NCBI GenBank assembly: GCA_037975125.1
Contig: CM075850.1
Span: forward strand, 68,334,890 to 68,398,889
DNA: 64,000 bases
Source: Latrodectus hesperus
Lineage: Eukaryota > Arthropoda > Arachnida > Araneae > Theridiidae
Reading direction: 5' to 3'
The notes below the pieces were generated by a model that saw only the letters and a list, made by a program, of their open reading frames with translations, made no database searches and was not told the origin of the DNA. A program made the position numbers and the translations under genes. Positions 55,801 to 61,972 of the stretch are shown one piece after another (positions within the stretch are counted from its first letter, which is position 1; each line of letters opens with the position of its first letter).

Positions 55801-58800
55801 ACCCTTTAAAAAGAAAATGTCCCTTGTTATATTAATGGTAGGAAATCAGTCACAAAGTTATTTACTTAAAAGTTTTATTCTCCATAAGTAGCCAATTATT
55901 CATTTTATTGTTCCCAAAATTTGCTAAAAAAGCATTTCTTGATGTTCTAGCATTTTTATGGATTACTTTATTTTGGTTATAGAAAGATTAATAACTTCTT
56001 ATAATGCTTCAGTAGTTTCATATAATTGTGTAACTTCCCCTTATAACAAGTAAAATAACTTCATAATAAAATTATTAGTTATATCTTCATCTAAAATAAT
56101 TTCATAATTATAACAAATGTGCTAAATCAGGGATGGCGAACCTTCTTTAATGTCCGTGCCACAAAGTCATAAAAATTATTTTTTAAATAGGTAACGTACC
56201 ACAATAAAATCTCATTCGAAATGTTAGCGTGGTGAAACTATATGTAAGTATAATTAAATAAAAAATATAAAAGCAATTCTTCTTTAAACAATTTTTTATT
56301 AATCAATGTTTTACAAAAAGCAATATTCTAGAAACAAAATTCACGTTAAAAACAATTAGTTTTAATGTGATTTCTGTTGCTGTACACCAGATGATAAAGA
56401 TTTAATATCTGGTTCATATTTAGTTAATTTTAACAATGCGCACGTGCTGAGCTTGATTCATCCGTCATTCTATTCCCGTATTTATTTTTTATAAAATTAA
56501 ATTCTAAAAATAGTTTCACATGCCCACGTCGATCAAAATATTGATAAAATTGCCTTTGCTAATATTTTTAAAGAAACTTGTCAGGAATTCAATTCCATGT
56601 AGCTGGAGTTTCATCTTCTGCAATTTTATTTATTTTATTGATTACTTTCAATAATTTCTTAAATCAACAAATTTTTGGCTACCTTAAGGTTTTTACAGGT
56701 TAAAACTACAGTCGTGACGCAATATGATCTTGTAAACGAATGCAGAATATATAAACTTAAAAATAATATGTAAAAATATAACATTCTATAACATTGGAAG
56801 GCGAAACTGGATACGCAAAAATTTTTATCTAATTCGCATCTTTATATACTTCGAGAGAATTCATGCGATATTTTAATAGTAAAATGTATAATTTGACGAT
56901 TCTAGTTACTAAGATAAGTATTCAGTACTACAAATTAATATCATAAATTATAAATTAAGTATAGATAAATAATTTTTAATTCATTTCTATCAAAAAAGAT
57001 AACTTATAAAAATAATAATTTTGTAAGTGCGTGCCATCAAAATTTTCAAACGTGCCACTTGTGGCACGCGTGCCATTGGTCCGCCATCCCTGTCTCATGT
57101 CCTGTCTCATCCCTGTCTCATGTCATTTCTCATGTCCAGAAACTAGCTTTACAGCCTTATTTGTACATAACTTTTTTTATATTTTCTGATGTTTTGTCAA
57201 CTTTAAAATATTTAAAATCAAGAGTATTGAAAGAATAGTTTTTCCGACATTTATTCAACAGTTGTACAATATGTATCTGTAATATGTGAAATATATTGCT
57301 TCAGGTTCGATCCCGTGGATGATCACCGCCGAGTTGTTCTCCCACGGTCCAAGACCCGCTGCGATGAGCGTGGCTGTATTTGTCAACTGGTCCGCCAATT
57401 TCTTAGTCGGTTTAGTCTTTCCTCAAATGCAGGTAATTAATAATAAATAATTTTTATAAATATAAATTAGTTATGAATGAACTAATATACTAAACAATAC
57501 ATTAATAGGTCTAAATACCAAAAATGGAATATAAACACCGATTTTTGAAATGCATACATATTTTATTAAAATAATTTCATAATGCTTTAAATTGTTTTGG
57601 TTTTTAGATTTGTATTAAAATTAAACTAGATTATAATACTGATCATAGTTATGACGAGGCGAAAATTTGTTAACTTTTCGCCAAAACCAAGTTATTATTT
57701 CTCCAAAGCATGATTTCGTGAATTCTTTGAAAAATTTAACTTAATTCACACACTCATCTACATATTACTTCTCTGCTTTATTTTTTATAAGCAATTTAGT
57801 GTGTCATGCTTTTATTCATTCCGTATAGTGTTGTTTTGTTTGATGTGAGGTTCTTAAAATATATATTACCTTTATTGCTAGTTATCCGGAAATATCTCGT
57901 TTTGATTTAATGACTGCTAAGACACCTGGAAGTTTCTAAGTTGTATTGTGATTAATTAATTTTACTCTATATATTTTTACATTTGTGGCAGTCAGGGTTC
58001 TAGATATTCTTTCCATAAACATTTCATCAGTAAACACTGTACCTATTGAAGATAAACGATTAAAGAGAAAAAATGGCCACATCAAATTGGAATACTCATT
58101 TTGATTTTAAATAGGCAAAAGATGTTTGGTATAATTAGAAGACCTTATAAACTTACTGGTGTGAATCCTGATTGTCGAAATCTTAATAAGCTGAGAACAC
58201 GTTTTCTTAGAAAATAAAGCTCATATCTCTATATAATATTGGTGATATTTTAATGTTTCTAAATGAAGTGAACCATACGCATTAATTTTAATTAATAAAA
58301 CTTCATCCATTTTGAATTGCCGTGTTCTTTAACATATTCTGCAAAATGGGAATATTTCACTCAAGAGAGATTAGATTGTGTATTATGCAGTAATTCTTGG
58401 AATAACCTGAACATTGTATGAGAGAAATAATAAAATTTAGGTTCGTCTATTTAGCTAAACACGGTATTCTGAGAAATATCTGCAAGTGTTTTGCACTCTT
58501 AAGTAATCAATCATAAAATTATTGCTAACTGTTTGAAAGCGCTTCTTTTTTAATATAGGAATTTAATATATCAATTGTTATCTGGCCACAGGAACGATGA
58601 TGATACGTAGGTGGATTTATGAGGGTTTAACATGATTCCACTTCATTAAAAAATTTAATACTCATCAAAGAGTTAAACTATAGTGCTTTTTTAAATCTAT
58701 GGAATAAGTTGTACTTCTAAGACGATGCATATAGTATTCAAAATGTTTTATCTTTCAAAATGATTTTTTCCTACTTAAGTTTTATAATGAAAATACCTTT

Positions 58801-60217
58801 TACTGCTTATTAGATTCCAATGCATTACTATAGCATTTTGAGTAAAAATGTATTAATTACTCATTTAGATAAATTTTTATGGTTGATAAGATGCATCAAG
58901 AATCGCATCAAAAGTATAAATAGGGTTTTCAGGGTATACCATGTTTTTACATTATATATGCATTACTTCTTAAAATGTTTAAATGAATCAAATGTTTAAG
59001 TTTAAAAATAAAATTGTTATTTTTTGTAGTTAAAAAGAAAAAATACGTGTAAAGTATTTCAATATTTACAATGAAATCAAGATTTTTGTTGGAAAAATCC
59101 TCTTGAATAATCTTAAATAATTATGTAAGAACCGGAATTAGTTTTCATTTATTTTATTCATTGCAATGTGTTGTTACTTATAACACTTGGACAAGCCAAG
59201 CTCGCTATGCCTGGCAATGCGAATTTAAGTCAATAGGGAGCATCTTTCGTTTTTTTAATCAGAGTACCACGAAGTTGAAAGTACCTCTTTGCTCTTTTTT
59301 AATTCCACCGATAGATATCACCACCAGAGGATCCACTCCCTCAATTTTGACATTGATCTGAAGGGGTAGGAAATTTTCTCCAGATCATTGCACCCATGGT
59401 AACTGCTGAACGACCGACCACAGGACTTTCGATTCCACAGATTTAACGAGCACGTATATCGCATGTAATTGGTGGATCTTTGGGGACAATGGGAATCAAA
59501 CCTCGCCCTTCCGGATGGAAGACTGATACCGTAACCACTAGGCCACCACGGCCCTTCATTGCAATATTGTGACGTGAATTGTATATCGTTAAAATTAAAT
59601 TCCGATTGCTAAATTAATTAACAATTATTTCTAGGAACTTATTTAAGTTTTTAAGTTACTTAAACTTTTTTAAGTTTTATATATTTGTATTCTGCAAACA
59701 TTTAAATTGTATTGTATTTTAAAAGTTTAATTATTAAAAATAAATGGGAATTCTCTCACTTTAGTTTTTTTAAATTTGACATCCCTCAATCTAATACTAA
59801 GCTTAAGTAAGATATGTAGCTTTCATAACCTTAAAAAGTAATACAAGTTTATTTAAAATACAAAACCTTCATTTTTGTAGGAGACAATGCAATTTCTGTA
59901 TTCTATTTGTATTCAATGTTTTGTTTCCCTATCACATTAAATTGCGTGTGTTCTTGCAGCGGTTGTTCGAGAACTATTCCTTCTTGCCGTTCACTGTCCT
60001 GCTCGCCATCTTCTGGACTTTCACCTACAAGAAAGTGCCAGAGACCAAGAACAGGACCTTCGAAGAAATTGCTGCCTTATTCAGGAGGGAGGAGGTGGTC
60101 AACGTCAACGGGCTCACGACCGTGGTCCAGAGGAAGCCGCCACCCGTCCTCCTACCCCAGTCCGCGGAACTGATCGCTGAGGAAAAGAACCTAGAAACTT
60201 GTAAGACCAAGTTCTGA
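413..60217 (+). CDS. Glut1: Facilitative glucose transporter, class I GLUT (SLC2A family), 11 exons, 5' end missing
   Basis: A plasma-membrane uniporter that would move glucose or related hexoses down their gradient. Eleven exons join in frame through GT-AG introns to give 475 codons plus TGA. Family motifs appear in the expected order: GRKGG after TM2 (across the exon 1/2 junction), [10 protein letters not shown] and YLSEISP around TM4-5, [15 protein letters not shown] after TM6, [11 protein letters not shown] in TM7 (residues 241-251), DRAGRR between TM8 and TM9, GPGSIPW in TM10, an NWSANF segment in TM11, and [12 protein letters not shown] at the end of TM12. The QLS triplet in TM7 is characteristic of class I glucose-selective GLUTs. 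Comparison with human GLUT1 (QLS at 279-281) implies about 38 missing N-terminal residues including TM1. Exons are GC-richer than the AT-rich introns. No frameshift or stop is seen, so the gene looks intact. The member name is inferred; class I assignment is firm. Confidence 0.95.
4339..4351. repeat. Target-site duplication, 3' side of the LINE
   Basis: CACATTAAGCGAT, matching 9290-9302 at 12 of 13 bases. It abuts the short CTT-repeat tail of the minus-strand element. Confidence 0.88.
4437..8079 (-). pseudogene. LINE ORF2: endonuclease, reverse transcriptase, RNase H; broken
   Basis: Starting near 8079, the endonuclease has [21 protein letters not shown] with the catalytic glutamate, [14 protein letters not shown] and a GSDH segment (about 8045-7380), split by a frameshift near 7850. 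The reverse transcriptase (about 6600-5300) has [17 protein letters not shown], a FLDI motif, [14 protein letters not shown] and the catalytic YADD. Its start is split by a frameshift near 6500. RNase H follows across another frameshift, with [20 protein letters not shown] near 4970-4910. The C-terminus has CRKCHTQEE...HIIYEC near 4600-4560. It would nick target DNA and copy element RNA by target-primed reverse transcription. Family assignment is secure; activity is lost. Confidence 0.9.
8003..8978 (-). pseudogene. LINE ORF1, DUF4780-like nucleic-acid-binding protein, broken
   Basis: Probable start is the ATG at 8978 ([14 protein letters not shown]). The frame shifts near 8835, where [11 protein letters not shown] begins. 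A lysine-rich basic region ([18 protein letters not shown]) follows. The same frame then runs to 8003 but is interrupted by two in-frame TAG codons, near 8504 and at 8336-8338. The downstream part has [27 protein letters not shown] and HIGLHQV, which resemble the DUF4780 domain found in arthropod LINE ORF1 proteins. It would bind element RNA. Its 3' end overlaps the ORF2 start at 8079. The family call rests on pattern recognition. Confidence 0.75.
9290..9302. repeat. Target-site duplication, 5' side of the LINE
   Basis: CACATTAAGTGAT, matching 4339-4351 except for one C/T difference. It marks the complete 5' end of the minus-strand LINE. Confidence 0.88.
13418..13542 (+). CDS. Glut1: Glut exon 2 of window: GRKGG loop, TM3, start of TM4
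   Basis: The exon follows TTTGCATTTGCAG and completes the split arginine (AG|G) to give RKGG, the cytoplasmic basic motif between TM2 and TM3. It continues [20 protein letters not shown] (TM3) and [13 protein letters not shown] (TM4). The donor is GTGAGTAG after one base of a glycine codon (phase 1). Confidence 0.94.
14380..15476 (+). mobile_element. hAT DNA transposon, internally deleted, with intact ends
   Basis: Exact 8-base duplications CTTTATGT lie at 14372-14379 and 15477-15484, the size hAT transposases make. Inside them the ends are imperfect inverted repeats: CATAGGTTC at the left, and the complement of the right end reads CATGGGTTC. Farther in, TGGTCCA and TGGACC motifs recur near both ends. 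The 1.1-kb body carries only the C-terminal part of a transposase, so the element cannot move on its own. Confidence 0.85.
14623..15230 (+). pseudogene. hAT transposase C-terminal remnant (ZBED/SCAND3-like)
   Basis: A plus-strand frame from about 14623 ([20 protein letters not shown]) shifts near 14855 into [40 protein letters not shown] and [17 protein letters not shown], then meets TAA at 15077. A 1-base shift in the adjoining A run restores [14 protein letters not shown], followed by [11 protein letters not shown] across another shift. The ERSFSxxxNL segment with the following KxxRLNI region is the hAT C-terminal dimerisation motif found in transposases close to ZBED5 and SCAND3. The N-terminal zinc finger and most of the catalytic domain are missing. 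Confidence 0.8.
16870..17065 (-). mobile_element. Possible tRNA-derived SINE
   Basis: On the minus strand, TATGGTAGTTATGACGCTCG is followed by GGGCTCGGGTTCGAGTTCCG, which contains a near-perfect B box. The body down to about 16870 is GC-richer than its surroundings. It overlaps a 129-codon minus-strand open frame (16742-17131) that has no recognisable protein features and is probably incidental. Ends are uncertain. Confidence 0.45.
17947..17997. repeat. Perfect 22-base inverted repeat
   Basis: Arms 17947-17968 and 17976-17997 are exact complements around a 7-base loop. The left arm starts AAATTTGTAGATACTTATAA. Confidence 0.92.
20255..20323 (+). CDS. Glut1: Glut exon 3 of window: TM4-TM5 loop
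   Basis: A 69-base exon after a polypyrimidine tract and TTTTAG. With the previous exon it reads [16 protein letters not shown] then VTLRGGLG, the strongly conserved segment ending TM4 and entering TM5. The donor is GTAAGTAC, phase 1. The reading frame stays open past both splice sites, but the homology stops exactly at them. Confidence 0.94.
20660..20826 (+). mobile_element. tRNA-derived SINE, family A, very degenerate
   Basis: Recognisable by TATGTTTGTAGTGGTTAGG, AAGTCCTTACTCAATTAGC and a tail ACCAATCAACCA, in the same order as the copy at 54728. The tRNA-like half (CTCTGCCTTGGGATTCACC...) is barely recognisable and no target duplication was found. Confidence 0.6.
25140..25607 (-). mobile_element. 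3' fragment of a second RNase H-bearing LINE family
   Basis: Two overlapping minus-strand frames give the end of an RNase H domain ([16 protein letters not shown]) and a C-terminus with [35 protein letters not shown] and [12 protein letters not shown], ending at a TAG at 25171. This order is typical of the ORF2 end of arthropod I/R1-type LINEs. It is not the family at 4352-9289, whose C-terminus reads differently. A frameshift near 25370-25400 joins the two pieces. The left flank has TGTTGTTGTTG, possibly a short tail repeat. No target duplication was found. Confidence 0.75.
26990..27016. repeat. T27 homopolymer
   Basis: Twenty-seven T followed by GATGGAATTGGATAGCTCTGC. The latter resembles the ATAGCTCTGC just after the stop of the LINE remnant at 38093, so this may be a scrap of a retrotransposon end. 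Confidence 0.85.
27411..27459. repeat. Near-perfect palindrome, 24-base arms
   Basis: Arms 27411-27434 and 27436-27459 around a single T, with two mismatches. The centre reads GATCTCGGTCCGAGATC. It is GC-richer than its surroundings and may be the core of a small foldback transposon. Confidence 0.85.
28677..29203 (-). mobile_element. 5'-truncated second copy of the same LINE
   Basis: Nearly identical by eye to 4351-4878, with scattered single-base differences. It starts from the same TTCTTCTTC tail and the GGTTGGGTTTGTATGTC 3' end, and stops abruptly after CACAAAAAGGTT. It encodes the ORF2 C-terminus, including CRKCHTQEE, in a 139-codon open frame without an internal stop. The loss of everything 5' of this point is the usual result of incomplete reverse transcription. 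A short AAGGTT flanks both ends, but it may be microhomology rather than a target duplication. Confidence 0.9.
32080..32255 (+). mobile_element. tRNA-derived SINE, family A, older copy
   Basis: Same layout as the copy at 54728: GCCGAA...GAATGGTTAGTGCTTTGGCC, B box GGTTTGAATCT, TTGAATT..GGAATGCA body and a CAAA-type tail. Flanks CCTGCTTATTTC (32068-32079) and CCTTCTTATTTC (32256-32267) form a 12-base duplication with one mismatch. Part of the body after the B box is shortened. Confidence 0.87.
34743..34831. repeat. (TA)n microsatellite, about 44 units
   Basis: Uninterrupted TA dinucleotides about 120 bases before the exon 4 acceptor. Length may vary between individuals or be affected by assembly. 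Confidence 0.97.
34951..35052 (+). CDS. Glut1: Glut exon 4 of window: TM5 and loop to TM6
   Basis: The exon follows TTGTTTACAG and reads [19 protein letters not shown] (TM5), [15 protein letters not shown]. This parallels the GLUT1 segment of the same length, including the WP at the base of TM6. The donor is GTGAGTAC, phase 1. A long (TA)n tract ends about 120 bases upstream of the acceptor. Confidence 0.94.
35053..36118 (+). other. Intron 4 (1.07 kb)
   Basis: Short AT-rich GT-AG intron; nothing recognisable inside. Confidence 0.9.
36119..36226 (+). CDS. Glut1: Glut exon 5 of window: TM6 and PESPR motif
   Basis: The exon follows TTGTTCTTAG and encodes [20 protein letters not shown] then [24 protein letters not shown] is the signature at the cytoplasmic end of TM6 that starts the intracellular helical bundle. 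The donor is GTATGTAC, phase 1. Confidence 0.95.
37700..38130 (+). mobile_element. Decayed 3' end of the second LINE family, plus strand
   Basis: Reading through stops and frameshifts gives [34 protein letters not shown], then [12 protein letters not shown] and a TAG at 38093-38095. The order and spacing match the fragment at 25140-25607 ([24 protein letters not shown], then V and stop). No long open frame remains, so the copy is old. Boundaries are approximate. Confidence 0.6.
39764..39813. repeat. 16-base perfect inverted repeat
   Basis: TTTGAATGTATACTTT at 39764-39779 and its exact complement at 39798-39813, with an 18-base AT-rich loop. Short ATATTTAAATA motifs also occur on both outer sides. 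Confidence 0.85.
40396..40579. repeat. Tandem duplication, two 92-base units
   Basis: Units 40396-40487 and 40488-40579, both starting TAAGAATGAAGCAATCGTTC, differ at only about two positions (G/A and A/T). The high identity points to a recent duplication. Confidence 0.93.
41076..41164 (+). CDS. Glut1: Glut exon 6 of window: intracellular helical loop
   Basis: The exon follows TTATTTTTAG and reads [18 protein letters not shown], then a glutamate- and alanine-rich stretch ending EEQ-type repeats ([11 protein letters not shown]). It is the central cytoplasmic loop between the two six-helix halves, where family members share the ALxRLR opening. It ends on a codon boundary (phase 0) at donor GTGAGATT. 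Confidence 0.93.
41165..43037 (+). other. Intron 6 (1.9 kb)
   Basis: AT-rich intron with one GC-richer SINE-like insert at about 42555-42832; otherwise nothing recognisable. Confidence 0.85.
42555..42832 (-). mobile_element. SINE-like insert, family C
   Basis: A GC-richer patch in an AT-rich intron. On the minus strand it starts GCTCGGTGGCATAGGGTTAA, an A-box-like sequence, followed by GAGATTCAATCGTCGG, a degenerate B box, and an unrelated body of about 200 bases. No target duplication was found, so both ends are approximate. Confidence 0.55.
43038..43136 (+). CDS. Glut1: Glut exon 7 of window: TM7 with QLS motif
   Basis: The exon follows ATCTTTCAG and reads [19 protein letters not shown] then [14 protein letters not shown]. 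The QLS triplet and QQLTGIN line the sugar path in TM7 and mark class I transporters. The exon is exactly 33 codons, phase 0 at both ends. The donor is GTAAGTCA. Confidence 0.95.
43426..43446. repeat. Short (TA)n tract
   Basis: About ten TA units within intron 7. Confidence 0.9.
45196..45248. repeat. 25-base perfect direct repeat
   Basis: TTACTTTCATTGTACAGTAA plus TGAAT occurs at 45196-45220 and 45224-45248, separated by three bases (period 28). Confidence 0.92.
46886..47062 (+). mobile_element. tRNA-derived SINE, family A, degenerate copy
   Basis: B box GAGTTCGAATTCC, then GCATGGATGTTTGTACTGG, GTCTAATTAGC and GTTGAGTGACAAATGAACC as in the copy at 54728. Flanks at 46871-46885 and 47063-47077 agree at 12 of 15 bases, a worn duplication. 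The A-box half is poorly preserved. Confidence 0.82.
48428..48640 (+). CDS. Glut1: Glut exon 8 of window: TM7 end, TM8, DRAGRR loop, TM9
   Basis: The largest internal exon, 71 codons, phase 0 at both ends. It follows CATTTGCAG and encodes [15 protein letters not shown] (TM7-TM8 loop), a TM8 segment, [20 protein letters not shown] and a TM9 segment ending in LLVK. DRAGRR is the cytoplasmic repeat of the GRKGG motif, as expected from the internal duplication of the superfamily. The donor is GTGAGTTT. Confidence 0.95.
48641..49427 (+). other. Intron 8 (0.8 kb, the shortest)
   Basis: AT-rich GT-AG intron with no insert recognised. Confidence 0.9.
49428..49503 (+). CDS. Glut1: Glut exon 9 of window: TM10 start
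   Basis: The exon follows TTTACAATTTGTAG and encodes [20 protein letters not shown] then FAIGP, ending one base into a glycine codon before GTGAGTTC. It matches the TM9-TM10 region of GLUTs up to the GPG motif, which is split by the intron. Confidence 0.93.
54647..54669. repeat. T23 homopolymer
   Basis: Twenty-three T, 44 bases before the target duplication of the SINE at 54728. It could be the reverse-complemented poly(A) of another retroelement; nothing else supports that. Confidence 0.85.
54728..54906 (+). mobile_element. tRNA-derived SINE (family A) with perfect target duplication
   Basis: The 179-base insert is flanked by exact CTAACTTATTAAGA copies at 54714-54727 and 54907-54920. Its 5' part is tRNA-like, with an A-box-like TGGCAGCTGAATGGTTAGCG and a perfect B box GGTTCGAATCC, forming an internal RNA polymerase III promoter. 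The tRNA-unrelated body contains GGATGTTTGTAGTGGTTCGG and GTCTAATTAGCC, and it ends in a CAAC-type repeat tail. The perfect duplication suggests a recent insertion relative to the other copies. Confidence 0.9.
56128..57092 (-). mobile_element. Second hAT-type element with terminal inverted repeats
   Basis: The left end reads CAGGGATGGCGAACC and the complement of the right end reads CAGGGATGGCGGACC, matching at 14 of 15 bases. GTGCCAC motifs occur inside both ends, and near the right end they form a small hairpin (CGTGCCAC-TT-GTGGCACG). CAG-starting repeats and the transposase remnant on the minus strand point to hAT. No clear 8-base duplication was found: the left flank reads TGCTAAAT and the right TCTCATGT. 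The right end has undergone a 23-base tandem duplication that may have obscured it. Confidence 0.8.
56362..56640 (-). pseudogene. hAT transposase C-terminus remnant (GTF2IRD2/ZBED-like)
   Basis: On the minus strand, with one frameshift, the sequence reads [19 protein letters not shown] then [20 protein letters not shown] and ends QKSH before TAA at 56362-56364. Slightly upstream are decayed matches to a WxxLPxxF region. MTDES followed by a YxPDI-type segment is the C-terminus of hAT transposases related to GTF2IRD2 and EPM2AIP1. Upstream stops show it is dead. Confidence 0.65.
57085..57130. repeat. 23-base tandem duplication at the right end of the hAT element
   Basis: Two 23-base units, each starting CATCCCTGTCTCATGTC, at 57085 and 57108, differing at two or three bases. 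The first overlaps the terminal CATCCCTG of the element. Confidence 0.8.
57305..57432 (+). CDS. Glut1: Glut exon 10 of window: TM10-TM11
   Basis: The exon follows GCTTCAG and completes the glycine to give [20 protein letters not shown], then an NWSANFLVG segment and FPQMQ. The SIPW tryptophan and the later NW pair match the positions of the TM10 and TM11 tryptophans of GLUT1. It ends phase 0 at GTAATTAA. A hAT element ends about 210 bases upstream of the acceptor. Confidence 0.95.
57433..59959 (+). other. Intron 10 (2.5 kb)
   Basis: Contains a 387-base minus-strand SINE at 59168-59554, ending about 400 bases before the last exon; otherwise AT-rich with nothing recognisable. Confidence 0.85.
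59168..59554 (-). mobile_element. tRNA-derived SINE, family B, 387 bases, with target duplication
   Basis: Flanked by exact TTCATTGCAAT copies at 59157-59167 and 59555-59565. On the minus strand it begins GGCCGTGGTGGCCTAGTGGT (A box TGGCCTAGTGG) and has B box GGTTTGATTCCC about 50 bases on, both read from the 59554 end. The remaining 300 bases are not tRNA-like and differ from family A. The 66-codon plus-strand frame inside it is chance. Confidence 0.87.
59960..60217 (+). CDS. Glut1: Glut last exon: TM12 and cytoplasmic tail with stop
   Basis: The exon follows GTGTTCTTGCAG and encodes [20 protein letters not shown] (TM12), [20 protein letters not shown] and a 50-residue hydrophilic tail ending ETCKTKF before TGA at 60215-60217. 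PETKNR replaces the vertebrate PETKGR. The tail contains PPPVLLP and has no similarity I recognise. The ATG at 59921 in the same frame is intronic and not used as a start. Confidence 0.95.
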   Translation, partial: RLFENYSFLPFTVLLAIFWTFTYKKVPETKNRTFEEIAALFRREEVVNVNGLTTVVQRKPPPVLLPQSAELIAEEKNLETCKTKF

Positions 60218-60944
60218 AGCATGACCTGTCGCATGTGCGCATGTCTTTTATTTTCTTTCGTGCATGGCTTTCACATCTGTCTTCCATTAATCTGAGATTT
60301 TGTCTTGTTTAGTCTTCGACAACATTTTAACGAAAGAGTTTTAAGCTATTGATGTTACTTTTAGATGACAGCTTTTTGTTTTAGAAAGAATTCTTATTTA
60401 CATAATTTCTTGATAAAGTTTGATTTTTCACATTTTTTATTGAATTGAAATATAATTCTGATATTTATTGTCCGTTGTCTGTGTGTAGTAACGTTTTTCT
60501 TTCGAGTTCTTTGAATTTCACTTAGTTTTAACTGCTATTAATTTATCGTAAATTCTAAGTTATTTCTTAAAAAGTGTTAGTTTCATGTCTTTGCTCCAAG
60601 ATTTAAAATCAGAATCCTTTTGTGTTATTTTGTAGTTATTCTTTAAAACTTTTTACTCTTAAACACAACCAATTTTATTTCTGTTTAGTTCTTAATTCAT
60701 TGCTTGAGAAATGAAGAACTTTTTTGAAAAGTATGAAATACTTACGATTCTATTTTTATGAAATTCTAATCAATTGGAAATATTTATTTTTCGATATAAT
60801 TTGTAGATTTTCCTTGAACGGCATTTTGATTACTCTTTACAGTATTTTGGTATTTAGTATTATTTTGTTGGTGTTGAAATATTTCGTGCACACTGACAGT
60901 TCTTAGCGATGATTATCAATAACTATCATTAATTTATATTAAGA

Positions 60945-60950
60945 AATAAA
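60945..60950 (+). promoter_or_regulatory. Candidate proximal poly(A) signal AATAAA
   Basis: AATAAA about 730 bases after the stop codon, followed by an A-rich stretch and no obvious GT-rich element. Weaker of two candidates. Confidence 0.35.
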
Positions 60951-61647
60951 TAATGAAACACATACACACAAAGCTATAATACATAATTATTGAATCTCGA
61001 TCACCGTTATCGGTATCGATAATTTTATATATTATATTTTGATACCAGCAATCGATATTTTTTCATGCAAAATGGCCACTGTAATACCGATGATTATAGC
61101 CCATCATTTTGTAAATAGTCTTTCCTAATATATTTTGTTTATTTAAAAATTCTTACTATTTTTTAAATTATATTTTAACAGCAATATAGCAACAGTTACA
61201 CTAACATAAAACATTTGAAGTTCGAAACAATGGACATTTACATTCTTATACGAATTTTTTTACTATAATTGCATTTCAAAGTAATGTATTTTTAAAAGAA
61301 TATATATACTTACAAATGTGTTTATATATTATATCAAACTTTAAGTTAATTTGATGAATTTAAAATCTTATTTGTATTTTAAGAAACATTAAAATCATTA
61401 TCTCATCTTTATTTATGAACCATTTGATTAAATTTCACCTTTATTAATGCAGCAAATTAATAAAATTATTTTAAAAAATATTATGGGAATGAATGTTGTG
61501 CATTAAATGTACTTAACTAATAATATATTATGTATCGCACAATTAAGAAAAAAAGTTTGGCGCATGAAACTTTTCAATTTGTTTTTCCGTTTATATATTT
61601 TTGTAAATTATTTTCGTATATTTGTGCTTTTGTATGATTTTGTTTCG

Positions 61648-61653
61648 AATAAA
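61648..61653 (+). promoter_or_regulatory. Candidate distal poly(A) signal AATAAA
   Basis: AATAAA about 1.43 kb after the stop codon, with a downstream T/G-rich run (TTTTGTAGTTTG and TCGTTTTATTTTTT), as expected of a cleavage and polyadenylation site. Preferred candidate for the mRNA end. Confidence 0.5.
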
Positions 61654-61891
61654 TATATAATTTTGTAGTTTGATCGTTTTATTTTTTAATTGTTTAATAC
61701 AATTCAAAACTTGAATTAAAATAATACTATTCTTAAGAATTAAATAAATTTATTTAATTGAAATCAGAAATTTATTCAAAATATTTAGTATCTATGTCAA
61801 AGAAGCACCGAATAATTAAAAACATTTTCATAAATATTTTGCTTATTTAAAATGCATTGCATTGAAATATTTAGGCTCATTTTAATAAATC

Positions 61892-61893
<2 letters not shown>

Positions 61894-61970
<77 letters not shown>
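61894..61970. repeat. (TA)n microsatellite, about 38 units
   Basis: Uninterrupted TA dinucleotides about 240 bases after the distal poly(A) signal of the transporter gene. Confidence 0.97.

Positions 61971-61972
<2 letters not shown>

Larger units (their letters stand above)
49504..57304 (+). other. Intron 9 (7.8 kb)
   Basis: Holds a SINE with a perfect duplication at 54728-54906, a T23 run just before it at 54647-54669, a hAT element at 56128-57092 and a TGACGTCA at 55138. A GC-richer stretch at 50160-50980 may be a very old transposon remnant. The rest is AT-rich and blank to me. Confidence 0.85.
60218..61670 (+). other. Probable 3' UTR of the transporter gene
   Basis: AT-rich, non-coding sequence between the stop codon and the most likely cleavage region. 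Its length depends on which AATAAA is used (60945 or 61648). A cluster of short GATACC / TATCG repeats lies at 61000-61110. The short open frame at 60724-60906 is judged chance. The 3' UTR end is inferred from signals only. Confidence 0.6.

Noticed and set aside
59161..59361. 66-codon plus-strand frame before the last exon
   Set aside because: It lies within the SINE bounded by TTCATTGCAAT and is not protein-like.
59921..59959. ATG at 59921 as the start of a separate small protein
   Set aside because: The last exon begins after GCAG at 59959 and continues the transporter frame exactly; the extra residues are intron read-through.
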